From assembly GCA_027214345.1 (NCBI GenBank), contig JAPWHR010000004.1, forward strand, positions 318,001-382,000: a DNA stretch of 64,000 nt, written 5' to 3'. This DNA comes from Comamonadaceae bacterium G21597-S1 (lineage in GTDB: Bacteria > Pseudomonadota > Gammaproteobacteria > Burkholderiales > Burkholderiaceae_C). The notes below the pieces were generated by a model. That model was not told the DNA's origin and searched no databases. It saw nothing but the letters and a program-made list of their open reading frames with translations. The first letter of the stretch is position 1. Each line of letters opens with the position of its first letter. Positions 1 to 9,077 of this stretch are shown here, in pieces. The position numbers were made by a program, and so were the translations under genes.

Positions 1-476
1 ATCAATGGCCAGATCAGGTAAAACTGTTCTTCAACGCCGAGGGACCACAAATGCAGCAACGGGATTTCTGCGCTGCTGTTGGCAAAGTAGCCTGTATCCA
101 GGTCACGCCAGAAGTGGATATTGGCCATGGATGCGATGGACCAGACGGCAGATTTCGCGACCGCCCGGGCATCTTCCGGCGTCATGAAGAACAACGACAC
201 GACCAATGTCGCTGCCACAACGGTCAGCATCATCGGAACGATCCGACGGATGCGCCGTCGATAGAACTCGATCAACGAAAAGCGGCGTTCCGTGACTTCC
301 GACGCAATGTGCTTGGAGATCAGGTAGCCGGAGATCACAAAGAAGATGTCGACCCCGAGGAATCCTCCGGGCAATAACGTATCCTTGGCGTGATAGATGA
401 TGACCGAAAGCACCGCTATGGCCCGCAGTCCATCGATATCGGGTCGGTAGGTATGTGCTTTGGCGACGTCGCTCAT
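1..476 (-). CDS. Acyltransferase 3 family membrane protein (OafA-like), C-terminus cut by window edge
   Basis: Reading the minus strand from an ATG at 476 gives about 158 residues with no stop before the window edge. The N-terminus has the OafA/YrhL signature: YRPDIDGLRAIAV followed by a transmembrane stretch, then FFVISGYLIS, and further on LLHLWSLGVEEQFY. Proteins of this family are multi-pass inner-membrane enzymes that move acetyl or other acyl groups onto sugars of surface polysaccharides or lipids. The usual length is 350-650 residues, so most of the membrane domain lies outside the window. It diverges from the deacetylase gene on the plus strand. The family call is firm; the substrate cannot be read from the sequence. 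Confidence 0.9.
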   Translation of the reverse strand, partial: MSDVAKAHTYRPDIDGLRAIAVLSVIIYHAKDTLLPGGFLGVDIFFVISGYLISKHIASEVTERRFSLIEFYRRRIRRIVPMMLTVVAATLVVSLFFMTPEDARAVAKSAVWSIASMANIHFWRDLDTGYFANSSAEIPLLHLWSLGVEEQFYLIWPL

Positions 477-645
477 GGTGGGGCCGTTGGTTTGCAGCCA
501 GAAGTGATCAGGCGCTCAGTGCCGTAACAGCGGATTCAGACGGTCCCCGCAGGCGGTGGTTTCGGAGTGCGTTGTTTTTGCCAGATATCATGAAGTCGAA
601 TTGTCAAATGCCCCGGACCACCGTCCGAACCCATGCGAAACAGCT

Positions 646-1611
646 GTGAAGTTATACCTGACCTTCGATGTCGAAATATGGTGCGACGGATGGCACGATC
701 TGGACGGCAGATTCCCCGCCAGTTTCGATCGTTACGTGTACGGTCGCTCCAGCAGTGGCGATTTTGCCTTGCCGAAAACCCTGGAGATCCTGAAACGACA
801 TGGCTTGAAGGCTGTCTTTTTCGTGGAGCCCTTGTTTGCCGCCCGATTCGGGGTCGAGTTCCTGGCCAGGATCGTGGCGATCATCCAGGCCGATGGCCAT
901 GACGTTCAACTGCATCTGCACGCCGAGTGGACAGACGAAATCAGACCTTTGGTGTTTCCGGGGCCGCCACAGAAGCGCCAGCATTTGTCGTATTACTCGC
1001 TGGAGGAGCAGATCACGCTCCTGACGCTGGGGCGCGATTTGTTGGCCCAAGCGGGTTGCGACTCCATTAAGGCGTTTCGAGCCGGAAGTTTTGCATGCAA
1101 TCGCGACACTTTCCGGGCGCTCCGCGCGGTCGGCATCCTCATTGACAGCAGCCTGCATGAGATTCTGCCTGACAGCGGCATCGACATGCGGGGGACGTTC
1201 GACTTTCTGCGCCCGCTGGTGCTGGACCAAGTTGTCATATTGCCGCTCACGGTGTTTCGCGATGGCATCGGAAAACTCCGGCCAGCGCAGGTCGGTGCGT
1301 GCGGATTCGAGGAAATCCGAGATGCGATTCTCTCTGCGGCTGCAGCCAACACCCAGCATTTTGTCGTGCTGTCGCACAATTTCGAAATGCTCAAGCAACG
1401 CAGCAGCGAGCCCGATCGCCTGGTGGTGGCTCGATTCGAACGCCTGTGTGCCTTCCTGGCGCAGCAGGCCGGGCGGATCGAGGTGAGCACTTTCTCGAAC
1501 GGGTCCGTTGACATCGAAGAGGGCGCGGCGTTGTCGCCGTTGCCGTTTGCGGGGTTTCCGGCGACGATGCGACGCATAGGCGAGCAGGCTGTGCGGCGGG
1601 TTGTTGGGTAG
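646..1611 (+). CDS. Polysaccharide deacetylase family protein (NodB-like)
   Basis: About 321 residues. The protein opens with VKLYLTFDVE, the first motif of NodB-type carbohydrate esterases with the catalytic and metal-binding acidic residues, and has a histidine-rich second motif (HDVQLHLHAEW) near residue 90 and an RAGSF motif further on. Such enzymes remove N- or O-acetyl groups from polysaccharides. There is no signal peptide, so it may act on cytoplasmic sugar or lipid-linked intermediates. I chose the GTG at 646 because the conserved domain begins there; an in-frame ATG at 556 would add 30 unconserved residues, so the start is uncertain. An acyltransferase gene follows 8 bases later, which suggests co-transcription and linked addition and removal of acyl groups. 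Confidence 0.8.
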   Translation: MKLYLTFDVEIWCDGWHDLDGRFPASFDRYVYGRSSSGDFALPKTLEILKRHGLKAVFFVEPLFAARFGVEFLARIVAIIQADGHDVQLHLHAEWTDEIRPLVFPGPPQKRQHLSYYSLEEQITLLTLGRDLLAQAGCDSIKAFRAGSFACNRDTFRALRAVGILIDSSLHEILPDSGIDMRGTFDFLRPLVLDQVVILPLTVFRDGIGKLRPAQVGACGFEEIRDAILSAAAANTQHFVVLSHNFEMLKQRSSEPDRLVVARFERLCAFLAQQAGRIEVSTFSNGSVDIEEGAALSPLPFAGFPATMRRIGEQAVRRVVG

Positions 1612-1619
1612 CGGCGACA

Positions 1620-2714
1620 GTGAATCGTCCGTTTTCGGTCTATCTGGATCTGGTGCGGTTTGTTGCAGCCGTGCTGGTCTACCTGTGGCATTCGAATCAA
1701 CGGTTTTTGACTGCCGACGTATTGCCTGCAAGCAACTACGGGCACAGCTCCGTCATCGTGTTCTTCGTCTTGTCGGGTTTCGTCATCGCGTTCGTGACCG
1801 ACACAAAAGAGAAAACGTGGCCTTCGTTCACTGCAAGTCGGTTCTCGCGTGTGTATTCCGTCGCTGTACCGACACTGATCGTGACACTGGTCCTGGACGC
1901 CGTCGGAAGAGTCCTCGCACCGGAAATCTATGACTACCCGTTCGACCATTTCCTGATCCGCTTGGCCAGTGGCCTGCTGATGGCCAATGAAGTGTGGTTT
2001 GTCTCGATCACCACGTTCTCGAACGTGCCGTATTGGTCTATTTGCTACGAGTGGTGGTATTACGTCACCTTTGCCATGGTGATGTTCCTTCCTGCGCGGA
2101 TCGGCGTCTACGCGGCCATTCTGACGATGGTTGTGATTGGCCCCAAGCTGATCCTGCTAGCACCGGTCTGGTGGCTGGGTGTCCTGCTTTATCGTTGGCG
2201 GCGATTGAACGATCTGTCCCCGGCTGTGTCCTGGTTTCTGGTTGTTTTTTCATGGGTTGGCATCATCGCGTATCACGCGTATGGAGTTGCCGATATTTTT
2301 GGAGATTGGTTCAGTGGGCACATCGGCGCCGACTGGTACCGGTCGCTGACGTTCTCGAAGTGGTTTCTTGCCGACTATCTTCTTGCGGTGTTGGTATTTG
2401 CAAACTTTGCAGGCACCCGCAACGTCGTTGCACACGGGGGAGCCGCGTTGATCGCTGTTCAGAAGCCTGTGCGCTTCTTTGCCAATTACACTTTCACGTT
2501 GTACTTGCTGCACCAGCCGTTGTTTCTCTTCTGGTCGGCGGTTGTACGTGGCGATCCCCAGAAAATCTGGTACTGGACCATAGTGACTCTGCTTACGGTG
2601 GCGGCGGTCGGGCTTCTGGGCATCATTACCGAACATCGCAGGTACTGGCTTCGTTCGCGTCTTCTGCCCGTGTTTGATCGCTGGCAGTCCGCTGGTCGGG
2701 CCTCGATCTCATGA
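1620..2714 (+). CDS. Acyltransferase 3 family membrane protein
   Basis: 364 residues with about ten hydrophobic segments. The N-terminal FSVYLDLVRFVAAVLVYLWH matches the start of the acyltransferase 3 domain, with the conserved histidine after the first membrane helix, and FFVLSGFVIAF follows as in OafA-like proteins. It probably transfers an acetyl or other acyl group to the exopolysaccharide or its lipid-linked precursor at the inner membrane. The start is a GTG 8 bases after the deacetylase stop. It is the second enzyme of this family in the window; the first is truncated at position 1. The reading is secure as to family, not as to acyl donor or acceptor. Confidence 0.88.
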   Translation: MNRPFSVYLDLVRFVAAVLVYLWHSNQRFLTADVLPASNYGHSSVIVFFVLSGFVIAFVTDTKEKTWPSFTASRFSRVYSVAVPTLIVTLVLDAVGRVLAPEIYDYPFDHFLIRLASGLLMANEVWFVSITTFSNVPYWSICYEWWYYVTFAMVMFLPARIGVYAAILTMVVIGPKLILLAPVWWLGVLLYRWRRLNDLSPAVSWFLVVFSWVGIIAYHAYGVADIFGDWFSGHIGADWYRSLTFSKWFLADYLLAVLVFANFAGTRNVVAHGGAALIAVQKPVRFFANYTFTLYLLHQPLFLFWSAVVRGDPQKIWYWTIVTLLTVAAVGLLGIITEHRRYWLRSRLLPVFDRWQSAGRASIS

Positions 2715-2733
2715 GCACTCAGGTGAACTATCC

Positions 2734-4596
2734 ATGATGAAAACGAAAACCGGCGTCGACGACCTGCTCCATCTGGAGCGCCTCGACGCGATCAGATCTT
2801 CGCTGGCGACCACACGCCTTGAAATGACACTGCCCGAAGCCCAGAAGCTCACCCGGCACATGCAGGCGTTGGCCCCGAATATGCACGTGCTGAAACTGGG
2901 TGTGATTCACACGTACACCAGTGAATTGCTGAACCCTTGGTTCGCGTTGGAGTCAGCGCTTCAGGGGCTGGAGGTCACTGCATACCATGCCCCGTACGGA
3001 GCGACCATTCAGGAAGCCCAGATCGGTTCCGGTCTGGCGGCCCACAAGCCCGATATCACCTTGTTGCTACTGCAGAGAGAGGACTTGCATCCCGATCTGG
3101 CCAGGCCCTTGGCGCAATGGAGTTCGGTTGAGCAAGACGAACTCCGAGTCCAGGTTGTTGCCAGGTTGGAAACTTTGATCAGCCGGTTGCGGGCGCTGGA
3201 GGTCGGGGAAATCGTGTTGTCGATATTGCCATCCCCACAGGAGCGTGGCATGGGATTGTGTGATGCGCAACTGGCATGTTCAGAGAGTACGTGGTGGGCC
3301 CGGCTCAAGGCGGACATTGCCCAGATGCTTAGAGACAAAGTCCCTTCCTCGTTGCTTCTGGACCTGGATGAGGTCTTGTTCGACCTCGGCCGTGATCGCT
3401 TTTTCGACAAACGCTTGTGGTACTCAGCCCGGTTCCCGTTCACGGCGCGAGCTGCACGCGAAGTCGCACGCAAGCTTGCGGCTATCGGTGCCGTACTGAG
3501 GTTGCCGAAAGCCAAGGTGATTGTTCTGGACGCCGACAATACCCTGTGGGGCGGCATTGTCGGAGAAGACGGCATGGACGGGATTGCGTTGGGCCCAGAC
3601 TATCCAGGCAATCTGTTCGTCGCTTTTCAGCGACGAATTCTTGACTACCAGCAGCGCGGCTTTATTCTGGCGCTTTGCAGCAAGAACAATGCGGAAGATC
3701 TTGATCAGGTTCTCAGGGAGCATCCGCATCAGTTGCTGCGAGATGCGCATTTCGCAGCGCGTCGCGTCAACTGGTTGCCCAAGCCCGAGAACCTGAAGTC
3801 GCTGGCCGATGAGCTCAATCTGGGTCTGGATTCTTTCATTTTTGTCGACGACAGCGACCACGAGTGTGCTGCCGTTCGCCAGCAGCTGAGCCAGGTCGAA
3901 GTGATCCAGACGCCCTCTCGCCCTATCGATGTGCCGACCTGCCTCGATCACGTGGCCAGACTGGAAATACTCTCGCTGACAGCGGAGGATTCGGCCAAGA
4001 CCGACATGTATGCCCAGGAACGTATGCGACGCGAACTCAAAACCAGAATTGAAGAGACTGGCGTAGGCATCGACGACTATCTGGCGTCACTGGAAATGAA
4101 GATGCAGGTGAGCGTTGACAACGCTGCGCACGTTGCCAGGTTGAGTCAGATGACTCTGAAGACCAACCAATTCAATTTGACGACCCGCCGGTATCAGGAG
4201 CAGCAAGTCCGAGAATTTATTGCCGACAAGAGCTGGTTGGTTGCCGATTTTTCGTTGACAGATATTTTTGGCAACAGCGGCGTTGTCGGCTTGGCCATAT
4301 TCAATCTGAACAAAGCTCCTGAGGCAGAACTCGACACCTTCTTGATGTCGTGTCGTGTCATTGGTCGTCAGGCGGAAGCCGCATTCCTGCAATGCTTGTG
4401 CAGACATCTGGCAACGCAAGGATTTACCCAACTGGTGGCGGACTTCCTTCCAACGGCAAAAAACGCGTTGGCGAGCAGTTTTCTGCAGGACCAGGGATTT
4501 GCAACACGTGATGATGGCCGATACGTGCGCAGCCTGGTCGGCTCGAGCCTCTCGTCGAATCCAGCGATTCCGATCAAGGTAACGTTGGAAATATAA
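2734..4596 (+). CDS. FkbH-like HAD-IIIC protein (probable glyceryl- or acyl-carrier-loading enzyme)
   Basis: About 620 residues. The ATG at 2734 has a good ribosome binding site (AGGTGA at 2721-2726). The middle has the HAD-family nucleophile motif VLDADNTLWGGIVGEDG (aspartates near residues 266 and 268), then CSKNN and FVDDSDHE, matching HAD-IIIC/FkbH-like proteins. The N-terminal 240 residues form the region seen in long FkbH proteins, and the C-terminal 150 resemble a GNAT-like domain. Known FkbH proteins dephosphorylate 1,3-bisphosphoglycerate and load the glyceryl group on a carrier protein. The ACP gene about 100 bases downstream fits this. In a glycan locus the loaded acyl could end up on an amino sugar. 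Glycerate as substrate is inference. Confidence 0.85.
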   Translation: MMKTKTGVDDLLHLERLDAIRSSLATTRLEMTLPEAQKLTRHMQALAPNMHVLKLGVIHTYTSELLNPWFALESALQGLEVTAYHAPYGATIQEAQIGSGLAAHKPDITLLLLQREDLHPDLARPLAQWSSVEQDELRVQVVARLETLISRLRALEVGEIVLSILPSPQERGMGLCDAQLACSESTWWARLKADIAQMLRDKVPSSLLLDLDEVLFDLGRDRFFDKRLWYSARFPFTARAAREVARKLAAIGAVLRLPKAKVIVLDADNTLWGGIVGEDGMDGIALGPDYPGNLFVAFQRRILDYQQRGFILALCSKNNAEDLDQVLREHPHQLLRDAHFAARRVNWLPKPENLKSLADELNLGLDSFIFVDDSDHECAAVRQQLSQVEVIQTPSRPIDVPTCLDHVARLEILSLTAEDSAKTDMYAQERMRRELKTRIEETGVGIDDYLASLEMKMQVSVDNAAHVARLSQMTLKTNQFNLTTRRYQEQQVREFIADKSWLVADFSLTDIFGNSGVVGLAIFNLNKAPEAELDTFLMSCRVIGRQAEAAFLQCLCRHLATQGFTQLVADFLPTAKNALASSFLQDQGFATRDDGRYVRSLVGSSLSSNPAIPIKVTLEI

Positions 4597-4694
4597 TTTT
4601 TCAGACGCGTGACAGGTTGTTTCTTCTGGATATCAGGGCCGAACCAACTTCATCCCAAACCGGCATTTACTGAGCGCCAAGTTCAGTCTCACGA

Positions 4695-4931
4695 ATGACA
4701 ATATTTGAACAATTGCAAGAGGTCATGGCCACCACATTGAACGTGGCGCCACAAAAGATCACTGACAGCACGACCGATGAAGACCTGCCTTCATGGGATT
4801 CACTGGGCCATGTCAATCTGATGTTGGCGCTGGAGCAGACATTTGGTGTCTATCTGGATGTCGAAGACTTCCCCACGCTCAATTCGGTCCAGGCCATCAT
4901 GGCCTATCTGAAGGACCACGCTGACAACTGA
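4695..4931 (+). CDS. Acyl carrier protein
   Basis: 78 residues, the normal length for a free-standing acyl carrier protein. The phosphopantetheine attachment motif is WDSLGHVNL with serine 36. The protein is acidic and predicted to be helical. It lies between the FkbH-like gene and the AAC(3)-fold acyltransferase, with only 14 bases before the latter, so it is probably the carrier loaded by FkbH. It is one of four small carrier proteins in the window and differs clearly from the pair at 14.4 and 17.5 kb. Confidence 0.9.
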   Translation: MTIFEQLQEVMATTLNVAPQKITDSTTDEDLPSWDSLGHVNLMLALEQTFGVYLDVEDFPTLNSVQAIMAYLKDHADN

Positions 4932-4945
4932 GTCGCGGCTATTGT

Positions 4946-5854
4946 ATGAGCCCACTAGAAGCTGTTTCAGGATTGGCTCTGCGGTACTTGAGCCCGGGTA
5001 GGATGCAGGCGTTGCGGTCCGCATACCTCACGGGTCGGGCGAAACTGCATCCGCTGATGCGAATGGTTCACGGAACGTTTGATGTCGCGGATTTGAGGTC
5101 GCACATCTTCCAGACCGTGGGATCGGACTTCGAGATCCTGATGGTTCACAGTTCTGTAAACCACATGGTGCCGATGTATTCCGGCAGTGCGCTGGACCTG
5201 GTGAAGATGCTGATGGACTACTGCGGCCCCACGAAGACGCTGGTCATGCCCGCCTTCTACTTTGGAGATCCGCGCATTGGTGGGGCGTATGCCACTTTCT
5301 TGAAGCAGCCGACCTTCAACCTGAAGCGCATGCCATCGCAAATGGGTTTGGCAACCGAATTGTTTCGCCGTATGCCGGGCGTAGTCCAGAGCCGACACCC
5401 CGTATACCGTGTGTCGGCATATGGGCCACTTGCGCGCGAACTGGTAGAGGGCCATGAACGGACGGAAATCCCCAGTGGCGTTGGTTCGCCCTTCGACTTC
5501 ATGGCGCATCGGGATACCTGCATTCTTGGAATTGGCAAGACGTTTCAGGTCTTGACGCAGGCCCACCATGTCGAAGGCGTCATGGGCGACGCGTTCCCGG
5601 TCCCTCGGGGGGCCGGCGATGGACTCGAAGTCACGGTGATCGACGGTGATGTCCAGGTGAAGGCTCGGCTGAGTGCCCGTGGGCCTTTGTGGGAGTTCGA
5701 TATCTGGAAGCTGCGGCAAATCATGTCCGAGGAGCGGTTGAGGGAGTGGCGGTTTCATCATGTGCCCATGTTCACGACGCGTGCCGCCGATGTGACTTCT
5801 GATCTGATGGCCGCTGCGCGGCTAGGCAAAACACTGTACGTCAGGCCCGCGTGA
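4946..5854 (+). CDS. AAC(3)-fold N-acyltransferase
   Basis: 302 residues with the landmarks of the aminoglycoside 3-N-acetyltransferase/YokD fold: MVHSSV near residue 67, KTLVMPAF, SRHPVYRVSAYGP, GVGSPFDFM and a late histidine region (TQAHHVEG). Most members in surface-polysaccharide loci are not resistance enzymes. They acylate amino groups of sugars. Placed between an ACP and a MaoC-ketoreductase fusion, it may transfer an ACP-bound acyl group to an amino sugar. Its stop overlaps the next start (the A of TGA is the A of the ATG at 5854), a sign of translational coupling. The donor and acceptor are inferred. Confidence 0.8.
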   Translation: MSPLEAVSGLALRYLSPGRMQALRSAYLTGRAKLHPLMRMVHGTFDVADLRSHIFQTVGSDFEILMVHSSVNHMVPMYSGSALDLVKMLMDYCGPTKTLVMPAFYFGDPRIGGAYATFLKQPTFNLKRMPSQMGLATELFRRMPGVVQSRHPVYRVSAYGPLARELVEGHERTEIPSGVGSPFDFMAHRDTCILGIGKTFQVLTQAHHVEGVMGDAFPVPRGAGDGLEVTVIDGDVQVKARLSARGPLWEFDIWKLRQIMSEERLREWRFHHVPMFTTRAADVTSDLMAAARLGKTLYVRPA

Positions 5855-7302
5855 TGGCAACGCGAGACATTGGCAGCCGCGTCTTCACGCTGGATGATCA
5901 GTTGCTTTTTGCGCAGTTCTCCGGCGATGTCAATCCGATGCATGTGGATCCCGACGTTGCGCGGCGCCTGATGACCGGCAGGCCAGTGGTGCATGGGATG
6001 CATCTGTTGCTGACGGCGCTCGAATACTGGCAAAGCGATCCATTGCTCGCCTTGTCCGCGGTGAGTTGCCAGTTCGACAGCCCCGTCAGCGTCGGCGACC
6101 CGGTGGTAGTCACTCAGCACGAGCTGGACGACCATCACCATGAAATCTCCGTGCTGGTCGACGGGTTGGTTTGTGCCCGCATCGGTCTGACGTTGGCAAT
6201 ACTTGCGTCGGACGCGCGTCAGGGGAGCGGGACGCAATCGGGCGTTGATTCGAAGCCAGTGGCCTCGATGCCGTTGACCTCACCCCTGGATATTGCCCCG
6301 GAAGATCATGTGGGCAAGACGTATGCGATTGGGCATCGAGCCGTGCCCGAAGAATGGTTGCCCAAGGCGCGAGCGCATTTGGGGCAGGCTGGATTTCACG
6401 GGGTTATCTGTTGCTCGTACTTCGTGGGCATGGTGTGTCCGGGCATGCATTCGGTTTTTTCTTCACTGGCTGTTGCGGTCTCGGCAGAGGGTACAGCGCG
6501 AGACACCACCGTTTTTTCGGTTCAGAAGTACGACGCACGATTTGGTCTGTTCCAGATTGCTGCAACCGGCGGCATCGCTGGTAGCCTGAGGGCGTTTGTA
6601 CGCGCAAGGCCGAAGCGGCAAAGCGGATTGTGCGACCTGGTTCGTCACGTCGCTCAAGACGAGTTTGCGGGCACCCGTGCCTTGATCGTTGGTGGGTCAC
6701 GCGGTTTGGGAGAAGTCACGGCCAAGCTGATAGCCGCCGGGGGCGGCCGCGTGGACATCTCTTATGCGAGCGGCGAGCAGGATGCCAGGAGAATTGCTGA
6801 CGAGATCAACGCGTTCGGAGCATCAGCCTGCCAGGCCTGGCGGCTGGATCTCATGAACGATTCCATGGCCTCGATCGACATTCCCTGGAGCGATCTCGAT
6901 GCCGTGTATTTCTTTGCGACGCCGAAAATATTCAGAAGAAAATCCGAGTTGTTCGAGAAGGCCTTGTTTCAGCAGTTCTTCGATTTCTACGTGGACAGGT
7001 TTTATGGGTTGTGTTCTTTTCTGGAGCGCGCGGTGACCAGTGGCATTGTCAGGGTTTATCTGCCGTCGACAGTCGCGATCGATGAGCGCCCAAAAGGGCT
7101 CGCGGAATACGCCATGGCAAAGGCCGCTGCAGAGCTTCTCTCGCAAGACATCAATCGAAGCTTCAAGCATGTCGTTGTGACCACCACACGACTCCCGCGT
7201 CTGGACACGGATCAGACATCGACAATCATCAAAGTGCCGTCAGAATCGAATGTGCGGACGCTGTTGCCAATCGTTCGAGAAATGCAGACCTCTTCAGATT
7301 AG
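5854..7302 (+). CDS. MaoC-like hydratase fused to short-chain dehydrogenase/ketoreductase
   Basis: About 482 residues with two enzyme domains. Residues 1-110 contain the hot-dog MaoC motif FSGDVNPMHVDP, typical of (R)-enoyl hydratases or dehydratases, and a second MaoC-like half may extend to about residue 260. From about residue 270 there is a Rossmann fold with VGGSRGLGE and, later, YAMAK, the Tyr-x3-Lys pair of short-chain dehydrogenases. One polypeptide may thus reduce a 3-ketoacyl group and dehydrate or hydrate it, on an ACP or CoA. The gene ends the plus-strand cassette and converges on the TPR gene at 7341. A GTG at 5851 is an alternative start. Confidence 0.82.
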   Translation: MATRDIGSRVFTLDDQLLFAQFSGDVNPMHVDPDVARRLMTGRPVVHGMHLLLTALEYWQSDPLLALSAVSCQFDSPVSVGDPVVVTQHELDDHHHEISVLVDGLVCARIGLTLAILASDARQGSGTQSGVDSKPVASMPLTSPLDIAPEDHVGKTYAIGHRAVPEEWLPKARAHLGQAGFHGVICCSYFVGMVCPGMHSVFSSLAVAVSAEGTARDTTVFSVQKYDARFGLFQIAATGGIAGSLRAFVRARPKRQSGLCDLVRHVAQDEFAGTRALIVGGSRGLGEVTAKLIAAGGGRVDISYASGEQDARRIADEINAFGASACQAWRLDLMNDSMASIDIPWSDLDAVYFFATPKIFRRKSELFEKALFQQFFDFYVDRFYGLCSFLERAVTSGIVRVYLPSTVAIDERPKGLAEYAMAKAAAELLSQDINRSFKHVVVTTTRLPRLDTDQTSTIIKVPSESNVRTLLPIVREMQTSSD

Positions 7303-7340
7303 AAGACCCGCAAAAAGGCAGTCTGGCTGTGCCCGGGTTG

Positions 7341-8150
7341 CTACGGCGTCGCCTTGGTAGTGCCAGGGGGAGGGGCCTTGTCGGCGGGCTCTTTCCACTG
7401 TCCCGCTTTCTGCAACAGATCCTGTAGAGTCGTTCGTTGAAAGCCCAAGGCAGTTGACTTGTGAGCCTGCACTAGCGCCCGCTCGTATTCTTTCAGGTCG
7501 AAATATACCAATCCGATATTGAAATGCGTAAAGGCGTTGTCGCCGGCCGCTGACGCAGCAATTTCGAGTTGCTCGATCGCATCTGGTTTGCGATCACGGG
7601 ACGCGAGATACGTTGCAAAGATCATTCGAACGATGAGGTCATCCGGCTGAAAGCGCAAAGCCCGATTGAACCAGCAGTCGATTGAGTAGTCCGAGCCCAT
7701 CGGTCGATCTGTCTTGAGCCGGTCAACCAGTTTGACCATCGCCATCAACGCGCGATGGTGATTCGGTGAGGCCCTCAATGTGTAATTCAGTTCGGCACCC
7801 AGTGAGCCCGAGTTGCCTCGAACCAGACCTTCAATGTTGGGAGTGAAGTGGTACGCCTCGACGACGTGGAGTTTCCCTGTCCGTTCTGTTCGGTAGTCAT
7901 ACGGACCATAGGAATTTGCAAGTGAACCGCAGTTGGACGCGTCGGTTTGCGCGTAGGCCACTTGCGCGGCTCCGAATGCCGCCCACATCGCAAACGCGAT
8001 CAATTGACGCAGTGTCGGCAACCTGTTCAGCCCGGTCCGGACTATGGATGCACCGCGCGAGGGCCTGGTGCCCGCACTGTCACCAACGACGAATGGAGTC
8101 GACAGGCGCATGTTGCTTTCAACGCCGAACGTGGCAGATATTAGTGTCAT
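7341..8150 (-). CDS. Secreted or periplasmic TPR protein
   Basis: 269 residues. A hydrophobic segment at about 49-66 ending in AYA-Q looks like a signal peptide with a long n-region, so the true start may be the internal ATG at about 8111. The C-terminal half contains two or three tetratricopeptide repeats, seen as NAFTHFNIGLVYFDLKEYERAL and the preceding repeat. A proline-rich tail closes the protein. It is the last gene of the ACP/E1/E2/hydrolase operon on the minus strand. TPR proteins in these loci often scaffold polysaccharide export or modification. No enzymatic motif is visible and the role is unknown. Confidence 0.7.
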   Translation of the reverse strand: MTLISATFGVESNMRLSTPFVVGDSAGTRPSRGASIVRTGLNRLPTLRQLIAFAMWAAFGAAQVAYAQTDASNCGSLANSYGPYDYRTERTGKLHVVEAYHFTPNIEGLVRGNSGSLGAELNYTLRASPNHHRALMAMVKLVDRLKTDRPMGSDYSIDCWFNRALRFQPDDLIVRMIFATYLASRDRKPDAIEQLEIAASAAGDNAFTHFNIGLVYFDLKEYERALVQAHKSTALGFQRTTLQDLLQKAGQWKEPADKAPPPGTTKATP

Positions 8151-8204
8151 TTCACGCTGGCAGTATCAAAGATTCACTATCCGAGGTCAATCCTGCAGGG
8201 AACC

Positions 8205-9059
8205 CTATAAGTCAATGGCGACTTGTTCGGAATACAGGTAATCGATGTCGTTCTCTTGTAGCGTCGCGCTCAAAAATACCTTGCGGTTGAAGCCTGCGCG
8301 CACGACCGAGGGCCATGGCAGTAGCGGCAACATGCGAACTTCGGTTTGCGTAAACAGGATGCCACGCAGAAGGAGAAAGGTGGCGAAATCCCGAAAGTGC
8401 CGTGCAAACACGTCGCGATCCGCAATGTACAACACGCTTGCCGTGGCAAACCTTTTGAATCGACCGAGCTTGTAGACGACATGGCAGTAGTGGCCATTCG
8501 ACCCAAGCACCACATGTTGCAAATGCGCGAACCCGAGATGATCCCGATACGCTTTCAAGGCGGTTCCCGTCAGCGCCAATTCGATCTGTTGTGGGTCGGC
8601 GAGAACATGGCGGTGTTTGTAAAACAGGGTTGGCAGATTCAGCGTGGTCGCCTGTCTTTCGTCGAGCTCCTTGAACTTGAAGAATTTGAGCGTGTTGCCA
8701 ACCACTTTGGTAGGAGAGAAGTCCGTAAAGTGGTGACCCGCCTGGCCAATGACCGCCATTGCCAGTTTCATGCTTTGCGGCCGATAGGCGTCCAGCACGC
8801 ACCAACTGGTGATGTTGCAGAACTTCTCTGCATTTCCTTGAATGATGCGGTCCGAATAATAAGCGCCGATGCCGCCAACCACCTTGCCGGCATCGCTGCG
8901 CAGAACGAAGCCGAAGTTTGGAGGGTTCTCCATCCACTGATGGCGCAGGCAGGTTTCCCAGTCCTGGGCTGAGCGTTTCACCGGCATGTTTTCGTGCAGG
9001 AACTGGCAGAATTCCGGCAACATGGCGTCGCTGATGGGTTCAATGGTGGTTTTTGCCAT
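8205..9059 (-). CDS. GNAT-like acyltransferase family protein
   Basis: About 284 residues from the ATG at 9059; a TTG at 9074 would add five. The N-terminal part (MLPEFCQFLHEN, then GKVVGGIGAYYSD, then WCVLDAYRPQSMKLAMAVIG) has the order of a GNAT fold, including a degenerate acyl-CoA pyrophosphate loop. The C-terminal half is less clear and lacks known motifs. It is the seventh gene of the minus-strand operon, 18 bases after hydrolase 1. It may move an acyl group made by the neighbouring enzymes, but I cannot name the substrate. Confidence is high that it is a gene and moderate for the fold. Confidence 0.68.
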   Translation of the reverse strand: MAKTTIEPISDAMLPEFCQFLHENMPVKRSAQDWETCLRHQWMENPPNFGFVLRSDAGKVVGGIGAYYSDRIIQGNAEKFCNITSWCVLDAYRPQSMKLAMAVIGQAGHHFTDFSPTKVVGNTLKFFKFKELDERQATTLNLPTLFYKHRHVLADPQQIELALTGTALKAYRDHLGFAHLQHVVLGSNGHYCHVVYKLGRFKRFATASVLYIADRDVFARHFRDFATFLLLRGILFTQTEVRMLPLLPWPSVVRAGFNRKVFLSATLQENDIDYLYSEQVAIDL

Positions 9060-9077
9060 TTTCGAGGGCGTCAATCG

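Noticed and set aside
4946-5854. Aminoglycoside resistance gene
   Set aside because: The fold is AAC(3), but its place between an ACP and a MaoC-reductase gene fits a sugar N-acyltransferase better. Resistance cannot be claimed.
8205-9074. TTG at 9074 as start of the GNAT-like gene
   Set aside because: The ATG at 9059 is closer to the conserved domain and the extra five residues add nothing, though the TTG cannot be excluded.
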